Source: Caryophanales bacterium UBA1231 (GTDB lineage Bacteria; Bacillota_I; Bacilli_A; ML615J-28; CAG-313). From it: 15,126 nucleotides of DNA. The stretch covers positions 4,011 through 19,136 of the forward strand of contig DBWT01000038.1 in the NCBI GenBank assembly GCA_002309035.1. Direction: 5' to 3'. This document shows positions 1-7,744 of the stretch, piece after piece. The notes beneath the pieces were generated by a model. The model worked only from the letters and a program-made list of their open reading frames with translations, did no database searches and was not told the origin of the DNA. Position 1 is the stretch's first letter. The number at the start of each line of letters is the position of its first letter. The translations under genes and the position numbers were made by a program.

Positions 1-1523
1 AATGTGATAAAGAAGTCAAAGCATAGCATATTATCGAATAAAGCTTCTGGACCTTCAACTTTAGTGAAGATAATACCACCAGCTTTAATTGTGTTTTCAA
101 CACGTGGAGCATTACCAGTTATTGAAAGGTTAACCATTTCAACACTACCTTCACCTTCAAAACGGAATAAAGTAGCATGTGAAATAACTTCACCTTCAGG
201 TGTAATTTCATTCCATTCTCTTTGTACTTCTCTTAGAGTAGAACAATCAATATTGAAGTAGTTACCATAGAACTTGAATTCTTCGTCTTGAGCTGTAATT
301 CTGAAGAAGATTTCAGAATCATCGATTAATGAACCAAATGTTCTACTATAGTCGCTATCAAGTTTAGAAATAGTTTCATCGCTATAGAAGTATCCACTAG
401 GAATTGTTGTTTCATTGATTGTTAAGTTAGTGTGTAGAACAAACTTAGAAGGATTGTAATTTAATAATAAATCATGTTCTTCTTTGAATGCTGTCCAGAA
501 AGCATTATTTAATAATTGGATTGAACCACAATTACCATTTTGAGCTTCTGTTCTATTTTCTAAATAAGCAAGTTCATAAACACTATAAATATTATATGCA
601 TCAACAACTTTAACGTTGAAAGAAATGACATAACGAGCTAAGTTTTCTTTTTGACGATTAGTTAAGCCATAAGGTGTTAGAGATACTGTAAATTCATGAT
701 CTACTGCAGCATCATTGAAAAGAATTTCACATGTTTCTTCATTGAATGAAGCTACATATAAATCATTATCTTCTACTAATACACCATTTTCTTTTAATTC
801 AAGTGTGTATTTCCAGCTAACTTCAACTTCAATGTAGTCATCATTTTCTTCATCATAATAACCTAATTCAATTTGTGGGTTAGCTTTCCATGCGTTAAGT
901 GTACCAACCATATACATGTTGTCACGAACATAATATTGAAGATCTTCATTTTGTTGTTCTTTGATATTTTGTAAGTATTCAGCATAATTAGTATTTTGAG
1001 AAATACCTAAAACGAATACTTGTTTATAGCCTGCATAAAGAACTAAATCTTCATCGATTGGTGTTGAAAGATTAAATGGATGTTTTAATTCTTCATCAGT
1101 GTACCATTGATCGAAAACAACACATGATTTCTTAGGTTCTTCGACAGATCCTAAAGTACCACCAATTCTAACTTGTTTTGAAACGATTTCTGATCCACCA
1201 TTAGTTTCAAATGAAACAGTGTATGTTGTTGATGAATCAAGCCATTTAGCATAAATAACTAAGTCATCTTTAACTGGTGAGGCAAAATCATATTCTTCAT
1301 CACTATTTAAATCTAAGAACCAACCTTCAAAGATAAATCCTTCTCTACTTGGATCAGCTGGTTTAGCTACTAGTTGGCCATCGATTACTTTGATTTCTTG
1401 AACTGCTGTACCATTTGCAGCATCGATTTTAACTGTGTGTGTTTTATCTCCTAATTCACATGAAGCAAGTGTTAATGTAAATAAGAAAACAAACATTAAT
1501 ATAGTTATAATTTTATTTTTCAT
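1..1523 (-). CDS. Surface lipoprotein with two InlB-type repeats and probable beta-helix (3' end outside window)
   Basis: Partial gene: 507 codons are visible and the reading frame stays open to the left edge. It starts at ATG 1523 behind a good AAAGGAG site. A lipoprotein signal peptide (residues 1-21) ends in the lipobox LAS-C, with Cys22 as the lipidated residue, so the protein should be anchored on the outer face of the membrane. Two tandem copies of the Listeria-Bacteroides (InlB B-repeat) fold follow at about 29-94 and 101-166, each with the G-F/W and closing VxYAxW/Y pattern. From about 310 onward the sequence looks like the entry to a right-handed parallel beta-helix (pectin-lyase-like): 'FKFYGNYFNID' and later 'NLSITG' are typical rungs. 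It lies 15 nt after the Ig-like membrane gene and is the last visible member of the ABC operon. The role may be adhesion or polysaccharide binding; no catalytic residues can be assigned. Lipoprotein and repeats are seen; the beta-helix is inference. Confidence 0.85.
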   Translation of the reverse strand, partial: MKNKIITILMFVFLFTLTLASCELGDKTHTVKIDAANGTAVQEIKVIDGQLVAKPADPSREGFIFEGWFLDLNSDEEYDFASPVKDDLVIYAKWLDSSTTYTVSFETNGGSEIVSKQVRIGGTLGSVEEPKKSCVVFDQWYTDEELKHPFNLSTPIDEDLVLYAGYKQVFVLGISQNTNYAEYLQNIKEQQNEDLQYYVRDNMYMVGTLNAWKANPQIELGYYDEENDDYIEVEVSWKYTLELKENGVLVEDNDLYVASFNEETCEILFNDAAVDHEFTVSLTPYGLTNRQKENLARYVISFNVKVVDAYNIYSVYELAYLENRTEAQNGNCGSIQLLNNAFWTAFKEEHDLLLNYNPSKFVLHTNLTINETTIPSGYFYSDETISKLDSDYSRTFGSLIDDSEIFFRITAQDEEFKFYGNYFNIDCSTLREVQREWNEITPEGEVISHATLFRFEGEGSVEMVNLSITGNAPRVENTIKAGGIIFTKVEGPEALFDNMLCFDFFIT

Positions 1524-1528
1524 TTTTA

Positions 1529-1537
1529 TACTCCTTT
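1529..1537 (-). promoter_or_regulatory. Ribosome binding site of the InlB-repeat lipoprotein
   Basis: The minus strand reads AAAGGAG about 7 nt before ATG 1523. It lies in the 15-nt gap after the stop codon of the upstream small membrane protein, which fixes the lipoprotein start. Confidence 0.7.
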
Positions 1538-1538
1538 A

Positions 1539-1967
1539 TTAAATATCAGGTCTACCCTTGATTCTAATTTTTAATATCGCACCATTAGGGCGATCATCTG
1601 CTTTTACTGTAACAATAGTTGAAAATACATTGTCTAAAGTTACTGTACATGTACCATCTTTATTCATGACAAGCGTTACTCCTTGGTCTTCAGTTTTATC
1701 GGCTGAATATGAAAGAGTTCTAACAGTTGCATTCTGTGGTCTTGCTTCACAAATCAAAGTAACAGTATCAACATTGACTGGTAAGACAATTTCATAATCA
1801 TACTTACCACTGCCAGATGTATCAGCTTTTGCATCTTGATTTAAGCAAACAATTGATTCTACTTTGATTACTTCATCATATGGTCTAACCGCAATCCCGA
1901 TAAAACCTACTGTAAGAATCGCTAAAATATAAATAATCCCGATCGCAATAATTACCGATTTCTTCAT
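1539..1967 (-). CDS. Small single-pass membrane protein with extracytoplasmic Ig-like (Big2-type) domain
   Basis: A 142-aa protein. Residues 1-27 form one uncleaved membrane anchor (MKK, then a long hydrophobic run). The remainder is a polar beta-rich domain, probably exported. Residues of about 60-140 follow the bacterial Ig-like group 2 pattern: a V-T-L strand, 'RPQNATVRTLSYS', a 'G-TCTVTL' turn, then 'STIVTVKADD'. The start is ATG 1967. The upstream permease stop codon (TAG, 1975-1977) overlaps the AGGTGA ribosome site, so the two are probably translationally coupled. It sits between an ABC permease and a lipoprotein, which suggests an accessory or scaffold part of the same surface system. 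The segment just after the anchor (VRPY) resembles that of the Ig/VanZ protein at 6005-7651 (VKPY). No enzymatic function is visible. Confidence 0.8.
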   Translation of the reverse strand: MKKSVIIAIGIIYILAILTVGFIGIAVRPYDEVIKVESIVCLNQDAKADTSGSGKYDYEIVLPVNVDTVTLICEARPQNATVRTLSYSADKTEDQGVTLVMNKDGTCTVTLDNVFSTIVTVKADDRPNGAILKIRIKGRPDI

Positions 1968-1974
1968 ATTTCAC

Positions 1975-3645
1975 CTAATCATAGTAGAATGCTTTAACTC
2001 TTTTCACAAATAACAATGTGAAAGAAGCAAAGAATACAACACTAATTAATAATAGTTTTAAAATGCCCATTGTGAAATTACCTTCAATTCCTGATTCATA
2101 CAAAATCTTAAAGGCAAATAACGAATATAGAATCGAAGTCACAAAGGCAACCACTGTTGATTTCGCTTCATTTGGATTGTTGAAGTTGACACCTAAAGTT
2201 GCGTATTGTTCATTTTGGGGATTCATAATATCGCACATTGCACTAAAGATCATATGACCATAATGTAAAAACATAATGGCAAGTCCAATTAGAATTGTTA
2301 AACCTAAATTGAAGCCCACACTGTGTCCAAAGATGGCACTGGAAATAAACACAGATGGAATAGAAAATAGCATATTAAATGCAAGTTTAGAAAAAAGTGG
2401 AACGAGTGCATCAATTGGTTTAACTTTTTTCATGTAGCCTACTCGACCTTCACTCGAATAGTATGTCGCAACCATCGAGTTGGAAGCAAGCATCGGAAGC
2501 GTAATCATTAAAATATTGAAAACATATTTTAAGACTGTTCCTAAATATTTTGTATCCATTACTTTATATAATTGATTAAGAAGTAAAATTAGAACAGGCA
2601 CAATAACATAGACTAATAAATAGTTAATCGATATTGACATTGTTCTTAAATTCAATTTCAATTCTTTATTAACAAAAGTAAGATATTTATTGATACGATT
2701 GTTTTTATGCTCGTGAGCATTGTTTTGTGTACCTTCTTGTGATTTTGTAATCATTCTAAAGAACATTGGTCTTGAAATGAAATAAACAAGAAGTGTTAAA
2801 ACAGCACAAACACCTAATAGAATTAATAATCTAATAAATGTAAAGCCTTTAATTACACATGTTGATGTTGGTGTTGCTTGTTCACCTGTAATTGTTCTAA
2901 TCAACATTCTAAAGAGTGCTAAGTTCTTTTCAGCACTTCTTAAGAAATTGCTTATCGCATTCTTTACCATTGGCCATTGATTTAATAAATTAATCTTATC
3001 AGGAATTAAATTAATTAAATAAATGACACCCATAGTCACACCAACAACACCAAGAACTGTTAAGATAACTTGAATAATTGGTTGTTTTTTAATGAAATTA
3101 TAAACATACATAAATGGAATAGAAAGCAATGCTCCAAGTAAAACAGGAAGGGCTGTAATAAAGATCATTGGAATCCACATCCATATTAAGGTTATTGGCA
3201 TTGCACAAGAATTAGATATTAATAATACTAATGAACCAAATGTAATTGGTAACACAAAGCCAAAATTCTTTTTAATTTCATAAATGTAAAACACCGTTAA
3301 TTTGGAAACAAAAATAATGTTTGAATTAACTGGGAAAGTAATTAATACTTTGTTGTCTTCTTGTAAATACAAATTGTGCATCAACTGTACTGTTGATGAT
3401 ATCAAAGACAACACTAAAGATATCGTCATTACTATAATGATAATTGTTGTTGATTCACTGTAGTAAAAGATTCCAATAAAACGACAAAGGAATAAGAAGA
3501 AATAAGTTACTAAAGCAACAACAACAAACTTAATAATTAAGAAAACAATGTTTCTTAAAAGATTGCTTTTTTTGAAGAATGAATTATCAATTTTATCTTT
3601 TAATTGAAGTTTAACTAGCGTTTTAAACTTTTGAAAACTACTCAT
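1975..3645 (-). CDS. ABC-2-like multi-pass permease, probable partner of the upstream ABC ATPase
   Basis: A polytopic membrane protein of 556 aa. It has a basic amphipathic N-terminus, a group of hydrophobic segments in the N-terminal half, a basic cytosolic stretch near the middle ('EHKNNRINKYL'), then a second group of segments. An 'EDNKVLITFPV' segment after the first helices is like that of large Firmicutes putative ABC exporter permeases; I cannot name a subfamily with certainty. It directly follows the ABC ATPase gene, whose stop TAG overlaps this start (ATGAGTAG), so translation is probably coupled. The longest frame begins 18 nt upstream at ATG 3663 but has no ribosome site there. ATG 3645 has GGAAG 6 nt upstream (3652-3656) and is preferred. 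The protein probably forms the membrane pore of an exporter; the substrate is unknown. Confidence 0.8.
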   Translation of the reverse strand: MSSFQKFKTLVKLQLKDKIDNSFFKKSNLLRNIVFLIIKFVVVALVTYFFLFLCRFIGIFYYSESTTIIIIVMTISLVLSLISSTVQLMHNLYLQEDNKVLITFPVNSNIIFVSKLTVFYIYEIKKNFGFVLPITFGSLVLLISNSCAMPITLIWMWIPMIFITALPVLLGALLSIPFMYVYNFIKKQPIIQVILTVLGVVGVTMGVIYLINLIPDKINLLNQWPMVKNAISNFLRSAEKNLALFRMLIRTITGEQATPTSTCVIKGFTFIRLLILLGVCAVLTLLVYFISRPMFFRMITKSQEGTQNNAHEHKNNRINKYLTFVNKELKLNLRTMSISINYLLVYVIVPVLILLLNQLYKVMDTKYLGTVLKYVFNILMITLPMLASNSMVATYYSSEGRVGYMKKVKPIDALVPLFSKLAFNMLFSIPSVFISSAIFGHSVGFNLGLTILIGLAIMFLHYGHMIFSAMCDIMNPQNEQYATLGVNFNNPNEAKSTVVAFVTSILYSLFAFKILYESGIEGNFTMGILKLLLISVVFFASFTLLFVKRVKAFYYD

Positions 3646-5860
3646 GTTTTTCTTCCACCGCATCTAATGATGGTGTATTATTGATAATTGTCATATAGAA
3701 TTCTTCTAAAGGCATCTTCTTTTCAATTTCTTCAACGCTATCAACACATTGGATTTCACCTTTTTTAATGATAGCTACTTTATCACATAGTTTTTCAACA
3801 ATATCAATTAAGTGTGATGAGAAGAAAACAATATTGCCTTCACTTGCATGAAGCTTCATACATTGCTTTACTTGATAAATACTATTAGGATCAAGACCAG
3901 TTAAAGGTTCGTCAAGAATCCAAACTTTTGGATTGTGAACTAAAGCTGCCATGATTGTAATCTTTTGCTTCATACCATGTGAGTATGTAGCAATCTTATT
4001 GTCGATAGCATTTTCTAGTTCAAATAGATGGATATACTTTGTAAGTCTTGCATCACGTTCTTCTTTTGATACTTCAAAAATATCAGCGATATAATTAATG
4101 TATTCTCTTCCCGTTAATTTTTCATATAAAGCGTAATGGTCAGGAACATAACCAATATGATACTTAGCAAGTACAGGTTGGTTTTGAACACTGTAACCAC
4201 ATACTTTGATTTCACCACTAGTTACAGGGTGAATACCAACAATTGATTTAATGATTGTTGATTTACCTGCACCGTTAGGGCCTAAGAAACCAAAGATTTC
4301 GCCACCCTCAACAGAAAGTGAAACATCTTTAACAGAATAATCTTTATTAGTACTGTATTTTTTGAAGACATGTTCAAGTTCAAGTTTTGTTTCCATATTA
4401 TCTTCCTTTATATGCCAACGATCTTCATCCGTTAGCATTGATTCAAAATGAATTTGCTGATTTTTAATTAATTTAAGTTTTTTATGTAAGGCATCGTGAC
4501 TATCAGCAATTCGATATACTTCATAATATAAGAACAATTCAGCAAAGCCTAATGCTACATAAACAAAATAGAAAATGATTTGATATACTGGTCTAAATAC
4601 TAGTTCATGACTACCAATATTAAATGCTACTTTTATCGAGAATATCTTATCACCAAACTGACCAAACTTATCTGTAATAAAATCAGAATTGATAAAGAAA
4701 TAGTCAGTCTCATGCCCAAATGAAGTATTAACAACATTCAAGGTCAAAACTAAAATAAAATAGACAAAGAAGGCAACCATTGAATATGCGAAATGTTTTA
4801 ATTTAGGTCTTTCAAAGACTTTCAAACCGACGATTAAAATAGGCATAAAGAATGCTACCCAGTGGTTATACCAGAAACGAACCATTTCGGTTGCGATAAA
4901 AGTTGAATCACCAGTATTTGGCATTAGCATCGCAAGAAGTGCGCCTATGACATTAATAAAATATGTAAAATAGAACAATTTCTTAGCTTTGAATACTAAA
5001 CAAATTGGAATAATATATAAAGCTGTATTACATAGATGTAGTGGTAAGCACCAAGGCTCTAAAAAGCTTTTATAATTGTAGTTAATCATAAAGCCTACAA
5101 CAACACCTAAAGAAATATATAGTAAGCTAAAATCAATTACTTCTTTAGATTTATTTCTTAAAGCAAAATAAAGTACTAAAGGAATAATGAAAGCTAAGTA
5201 AATGAAGATACGATGAGCAAATGTAATCTTTTTAATTACAAGTGCTAGTCTAACTGTTCCAAACATCATCTGTAAGAAGAATGTTGGAAGTGTTGGTATC
5301 ATCAATAAGAAAAAAATACCAAATGTCAAAAAGATTTGTTTAGTCGAAATTTTACCTAATTTAATAATATCAATTATTTGTTTAATACTTAAAGCTAAAC
5401 ATAGAACCATTTCAATGATATAGAAAATCATAAATAATGTTCCATCATGTCCATAAACAAACAAATTAGTAATTGTTTTAACACTTAAAGCATTGATTAG
5501 AATAATTGGTATACTAAAGAATGATATTACATATTTTATTGTTTTTACTTTGTGTAGTGTATTAACCAAAAGAGAAATCACTAAAATATATTCAAACCAA
5601 ATCGCAAACGTTGCTAATATCGTTTTGCCTTTAGCAAGATTTACTAAAGTCGTAACACTTGTATTGACAATCGATAAATCACGAATATCAACTTCATTGC
5701 CATCAATAAAGTGAAGATGCAATCTTACAAAAAAGATGACAACTAAAAGAATTGGTAAAATAATACTAAAGATGATATCAAGTGCTGAACGTTTGACAAA
5801 CGTATGACTCTTACTTTTGGCTACTTCATCTAACTTTGAAACTTCAATTTCATTGTTCAT
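3638..5860 (-). CDS. Fusion: polytopic YwaF/TMEM164-like membrane domain + ABC transporter ATPase
   Basis: A 740-aa protein from ATG 5860. Residues of about 20-250 hold several membrane helices of no family I recognise. About 250-450 look like the YwaF/TIGR02206/TMEM164 integral-membrane family: 'LPLHLC' (272-277, conserved-looking Cys277), 'MLMPN' and 'WYNHW' (His333). A charged linker (about 455-488) leads into a complete ABC ATPase (489-740): Walker A GPNGAGKS (527-534), signature YSHGMKQK (626-633), Walker B VWILDEP (646-652) and switch His683. YwaF proteins are normally about 220-240 aa and stand alone, so the fusion is unusual. Met489 has its own ribosome site, so a separate 252-aa ATPase could also be made. 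The frame opens at ATG 5893, but that codon is about 7 nt from the predicted transcription start and has no ribosome site; ATG 5860 has GTGAGG. The gene leads an operon with a permease and two exported proteins. Confidence 0.8.
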   Translation of the reverse strand: MNNEIEVSKLDEVAKSKSHTFVKRSALDIIFSIILPILLVVIFFVRLHLHFIDGNEVDIRDLSIVNTSVTTLVNLAKGKTILATFAIWFEYILVISLLVNTLHKVKTIKYVISFFSIPIILINALSVKTITNLFVYGHDGTLFMIFYIIEMVLCLALSIKQIIDIIKLGKISTKQIFLTFGIFFLLMIPTLPTFFLQMMFGTVRLALVIKKITFAHRIFIYLAFIIPLVLYFALRNKSKEVIDFSLLYISLGVVVGFMINYNYKSFLEPWCLPLHLCNTALYIIPICLVFKAKKLFYFTYFINVIGALLAMLMPNTGDSTFIATEMVRFWYNHWVAFFMPILIVGLKVFERPKLKHFAYSMVAFFVYFILVLTLNVVNTSFGHETDYFFINSDFITDKFGQFGDKIFSIKVAFNIGSHELVFRPVYQIIFYFVYVALGFAELFLYYEVYRIADSHDALHKKLKLIKNQQIHFESMLTDEDRWHIKEDNMETKLELEHVFKKYSTNKDYSVKDVSLSVEGGEIFGFLGPNGAGKSTIIKSIVGIHPVTSGEIKVCGYSVQNQPVLAKYHIGYVPDHYALYEKLTGREYINYIADIFEVSKEERDARLTKYIHLFELENAIDNKIATYSHGMKQKITIMAALVHNPKVWILDEPLTGLDPNSIYQVKQCMKLHASEGNIVFFSSHLIDIVEKLCDKVAIIKKGEIQCVDSVEEIEKKMPLEEFYMTIINNTPSLDAVEEKHE
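4404..4409 (-). promoter_or_regulatory. Internal ribosome binding site at the membrane/ATPase junction
   Basis: The minus strand reads AAAGGA, 7 nt of AT-rich spacer, then ATG (4394-4396). That codon is Met489 of the fusion and exactly the expected first residue of a free-standing ABC ATPase. Either the ATPase is also translated on its own, or this is the relic of a former gene boundary. Confidence 0.6.
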
Positions 5861-5906
5861 GTTAATTTGCCTCACATCTACATACTTATCCATTATAAGA
5901 TAATAT

Positions 5907-5935
5907 ATTATACCAAATTATCTAAATATAATAAA
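5907..5935 (-). promoter_or_regulatory. Promoter of the ABC/lipoprotein operon (extended -10)
   Basis: On the minus strand, TATAAT (5907-5912) is preceded by TGG, giving an extended -10 (TGn). The -35 at 17-bp spacing is poor (TTTATT, 5930-5935), which the TGn would compensate. The predicted start is near 5900, which makes ATG 5893 almost leaderless and supports the start at 5860. Confidence 0.6.
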
Positions 5936-5948
5936 TACCTATCCATTT

Positions 5949-5980
5949 GAATTGCATAAATGGCCGTATAGAATGCATAA
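5949..5980 (-). repeat. Pair of direct repeats upstream of the ABC operon promoter
   Basis: On the minus strand TTATGCATTC (5971-5980) and TTATGCAATTC (5949-5959) are direct repeats about 21 bp apart, start to start, or two helical turns. They lie 14 bp or more upstream of the -35 region, where an activator could bind. This is sequence pattern only; no regulator is identified. Confidence 0.35.
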
Positions 5981-5987
5981 TTAGATT

Positions 5988-6020
5988 TAAAAAAGTACTG
6001 AAGATTATTCTTCAGTACTT
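5988..6020 (-). terminator. Terminator with the VanZ-gene stop codon in its loop
   Basis: Perfect 12-bp arms (5993-6004 and 6009-6020) enclose a 4-nt loop (6005-6008). On the minus strand the hairpin is followed by a run of T. The upstream arm encodes the last codons of the Ig/VanZ gene, and the stop TAA (6005-6007) forms three of the four loop bases. Confidence 0.85.
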
Positions 6021-7651
6021 ATTTCATCATCGTTTTCAGGTGATGATTCGTTATGTTCTTGTCTTTTCTTTTCAATGATTCGATTGATTAATCTAATTAA
6101 ACCATAGAATATTGTAGATACAACAAAACCAAATGTATAACCAAGCATGTCAATTCCGACATCTTTCATTGTTCCATACCGATCTGGTAGGAATAGTTGA
6201 ATGAATTCTGTTAAGCATCCTAAGGCAAAACCAATAAGAACATAGATAATAATATTTAAAAATTTTAATTTCTTTTTAAAGTGATAATAATACAAGAATA
6301 AGAATGCAAGCATTGCTTCTAAAACAAAGAATGATGCATGACCAGCAATTTTACCAATGAAGCGACCAACTCTTTGTGTAATACTTACTTTAGAAACTTT
6401 ACTAATAACACCTTCAACATTGATAGGTATTTCATATTTTGTGTTTTCATCACCAACACTAAATTCAAGAGTTGTCTTTCCTTCTTTCTTAAGGCTAAGG
6501 ATTACTCTAATTCTTAGTTCATCAGGAATCTTTTCATAGCTAATATAAAAATATTCATTTGATGTTGGGCCTTTAAAATAATCATACGATTCTTCATTGT
6601 TAAAAGTGAAAGAAAACCAATTAACTTGATCATCCATAACTTTTAAGACACCATCTTCTAATTCATCTTTAAAGCCTACTGTTGGTTTAATAATATTATA
6701 GATGACTTTAATATTAATATCTTGTGTTGAATCACCAATCTTTACTCGTATGACCGCATTACCAGGTTTTTGTGGAATAACATGGTTTTGTGAATCCACA
6801 CGTGCAATCTCAGGATTTAATGATTCAATTTCAAAATTACCATAGATTAAAGTATCATTGCTATATAGTTCTAAATAGTAACTATTTGATGTTTTAAGTG
6901 TGTCTCTGGAAGAATGACTACTTGCTTTAAAGACACCATAATCAAATGAATTAGAAGCCATGTAAGTATTAATCTTTAAATTAATTGTTTTCTTGACTTC
7001 ACCATAATACTTAAGGGTAATGAAAGTATCTACAGGTTCAAAAGTATCACCTACACCATAGCCTTCAACTTTAGGTTCAAATTGGTATTGTGAACCATTT
7101 TGACTAAGCAACGTTAAATGTTCAGTATCATAAATGATTTCCACATCTTCTGGTTCCGTAATAGCCATCGGAGCAGACAATGTATATTTCATGACAAAAG
7201 GAACACCAATATAGACATCTTTGTTACTGTAAGCCACATTATAACAAGACATCGTAAAATTAGTTGCGTATACTTTATGGAAATTAACAGTAACTTCTTT
7301 TCTGAATTTTGTATCAACAGTCGATGTAATTAAAACTTTACCACTAGCATCGTGGTCTAAATTACAAATAATTCTTCGATTATTGATTTCAAAGACTTCA
7401 GGATTTAAAGATTCCATCACAATACCCATATCATGGTAATTAGATGGTGTCATTGTATAATCCAAGTAATATTCATAACCTAAAGAAAACTCTGTTCGTG
7501 CTAACTGAATATCATCAATAGTATTTTTTTCTGAATAGATTCTTTCTGAAAAAAAGGCAACTATTTTTCGATAAGGCTTAACACCAAAAGATAAAATCAA
7601 AACAACTAAAACTGTCCAAGTTATAAAGAATATCAATGATAGTTTTTTCAT
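6005..7651 (-). CDS. Membrane protein: N-terminal anchor, repeated Ig-like domains, C-terminal VanZ-like domain
   Basis: A 548-aa protein. Helix 1 (about 5-22) is followed by a long exported beta-rich region. Two Ig-like (Big2-type) segments share the opening ESLNPE (80-85 and 276-281). The C-terminus (about 422-520) is a VanZ-like domain with several helices: 'GHASFF' (His438), 'TEFIQLFLPDR' (Glu482, Gln485) and 'KDVGIDMLG' (Asp497, Asp501). It closes with an acidic cytosolic tail. VanZ itself gives low-level teicoplanin resistance by an unclear mechanism; most family members are uncharacterised membrane proteins, and joining one to an Ig stalk is unusual. ATG 7651 has GGAG 7 nt upstream (7659-7662). 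The longer frame opens at a TTG (7702) that falls within the -35 hexamer, so it is rejected. The gene has its own promoter and terminator, and no resistance genes are nearby. Confidence 0.85.
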   Translation of the reverse strand: MKKLSLIFFITWTVLVVLILSFGVKPYRKIVAFFSERIYSEKNTIDDIQLARTEFSLGYEYYLDYTMTPSNYHDMGIVMESLNPEVFEINNRRIICNLDHDASGKVLITSTVDTKFRKEVTVNFHKVYATNFTMSCYNVAYSNKDVYIGVPFVMKYTLSAPMAITEPEDVEIIYDTEHLTLLSQNGSQYQFEPKVEGYGVGDTFEPVDTFITLKYYGEVKKTINLKINTYMASNSFDYGVFKASSHSSRDTLKTSNSYYLELYSNDTLIYGNFEIESLNPEIARVDSQNHVIPQKPGNAVIRVKIGDSTQDINIKVIYNIIKPTVGFKDELEDGVLKVMDDQVNWFSFTFNNEESYDYFKGPTSNEYFYISYEKIPDELRIRVILSLKKEGKTTLEFSVGDENTKYEIPINVEGVISKVSKVSITQRVGRFIGKIAGHASFFVLEAMLAFLFLYYYHFKKKLKFLNIIIYVLIGFALGCLTEFIQLFLPDRYGTMKDVGIDMLGYTFGFVVSTIFYGLIRLINRIIEKKRQEHNESSPENDDEISTEE

Positions 7652-7673
7652 TATCTCACTCCAAACTAATATT

Positions 7674-7702
7674 ATTTTACTACATTCTAAAAGATAAAAC
7701 AA
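7674..7702 (-). promoter_or_regulatory. Promoter of the Ig/VanZ gene
   Basis: On the minus strand TTGTTT (7697-7702), 17 bp, TAAAAT (7674-7679). It lies between the preceding terminator and the ATG at 7651, leaving a short 5' leader with no room for a riboswitch. Confidence 0.65.
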
Positions 7703-7712
7703 ATAATTACTT

Positions 7713-7742
7713 AAAAAAATCGATAGAGGTTTTCTCTATCGA
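7713..7742 (-). terminator. Rho-independent terminator after the ECF S-component gene
   Basis: Perfect 9-bp stem TCGATAGAG / CTCTATCGA (7720-7728 and 7734-7742) with a 5-nt loop. On the minus strand it is followed by seven or more T (7713-7719). It lies 2 nt past the stop codon of the S-component gene. Confidence 0.95.
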
Positions 7743-7744
7743 CT

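Noticed and set aside
3638..4396. Annotating the ABC ATPase as a separate gene
   Set aside because: The frame is continuous with the membrane part and no stop intervenes. I report one fused gene and flag the internal start instead.
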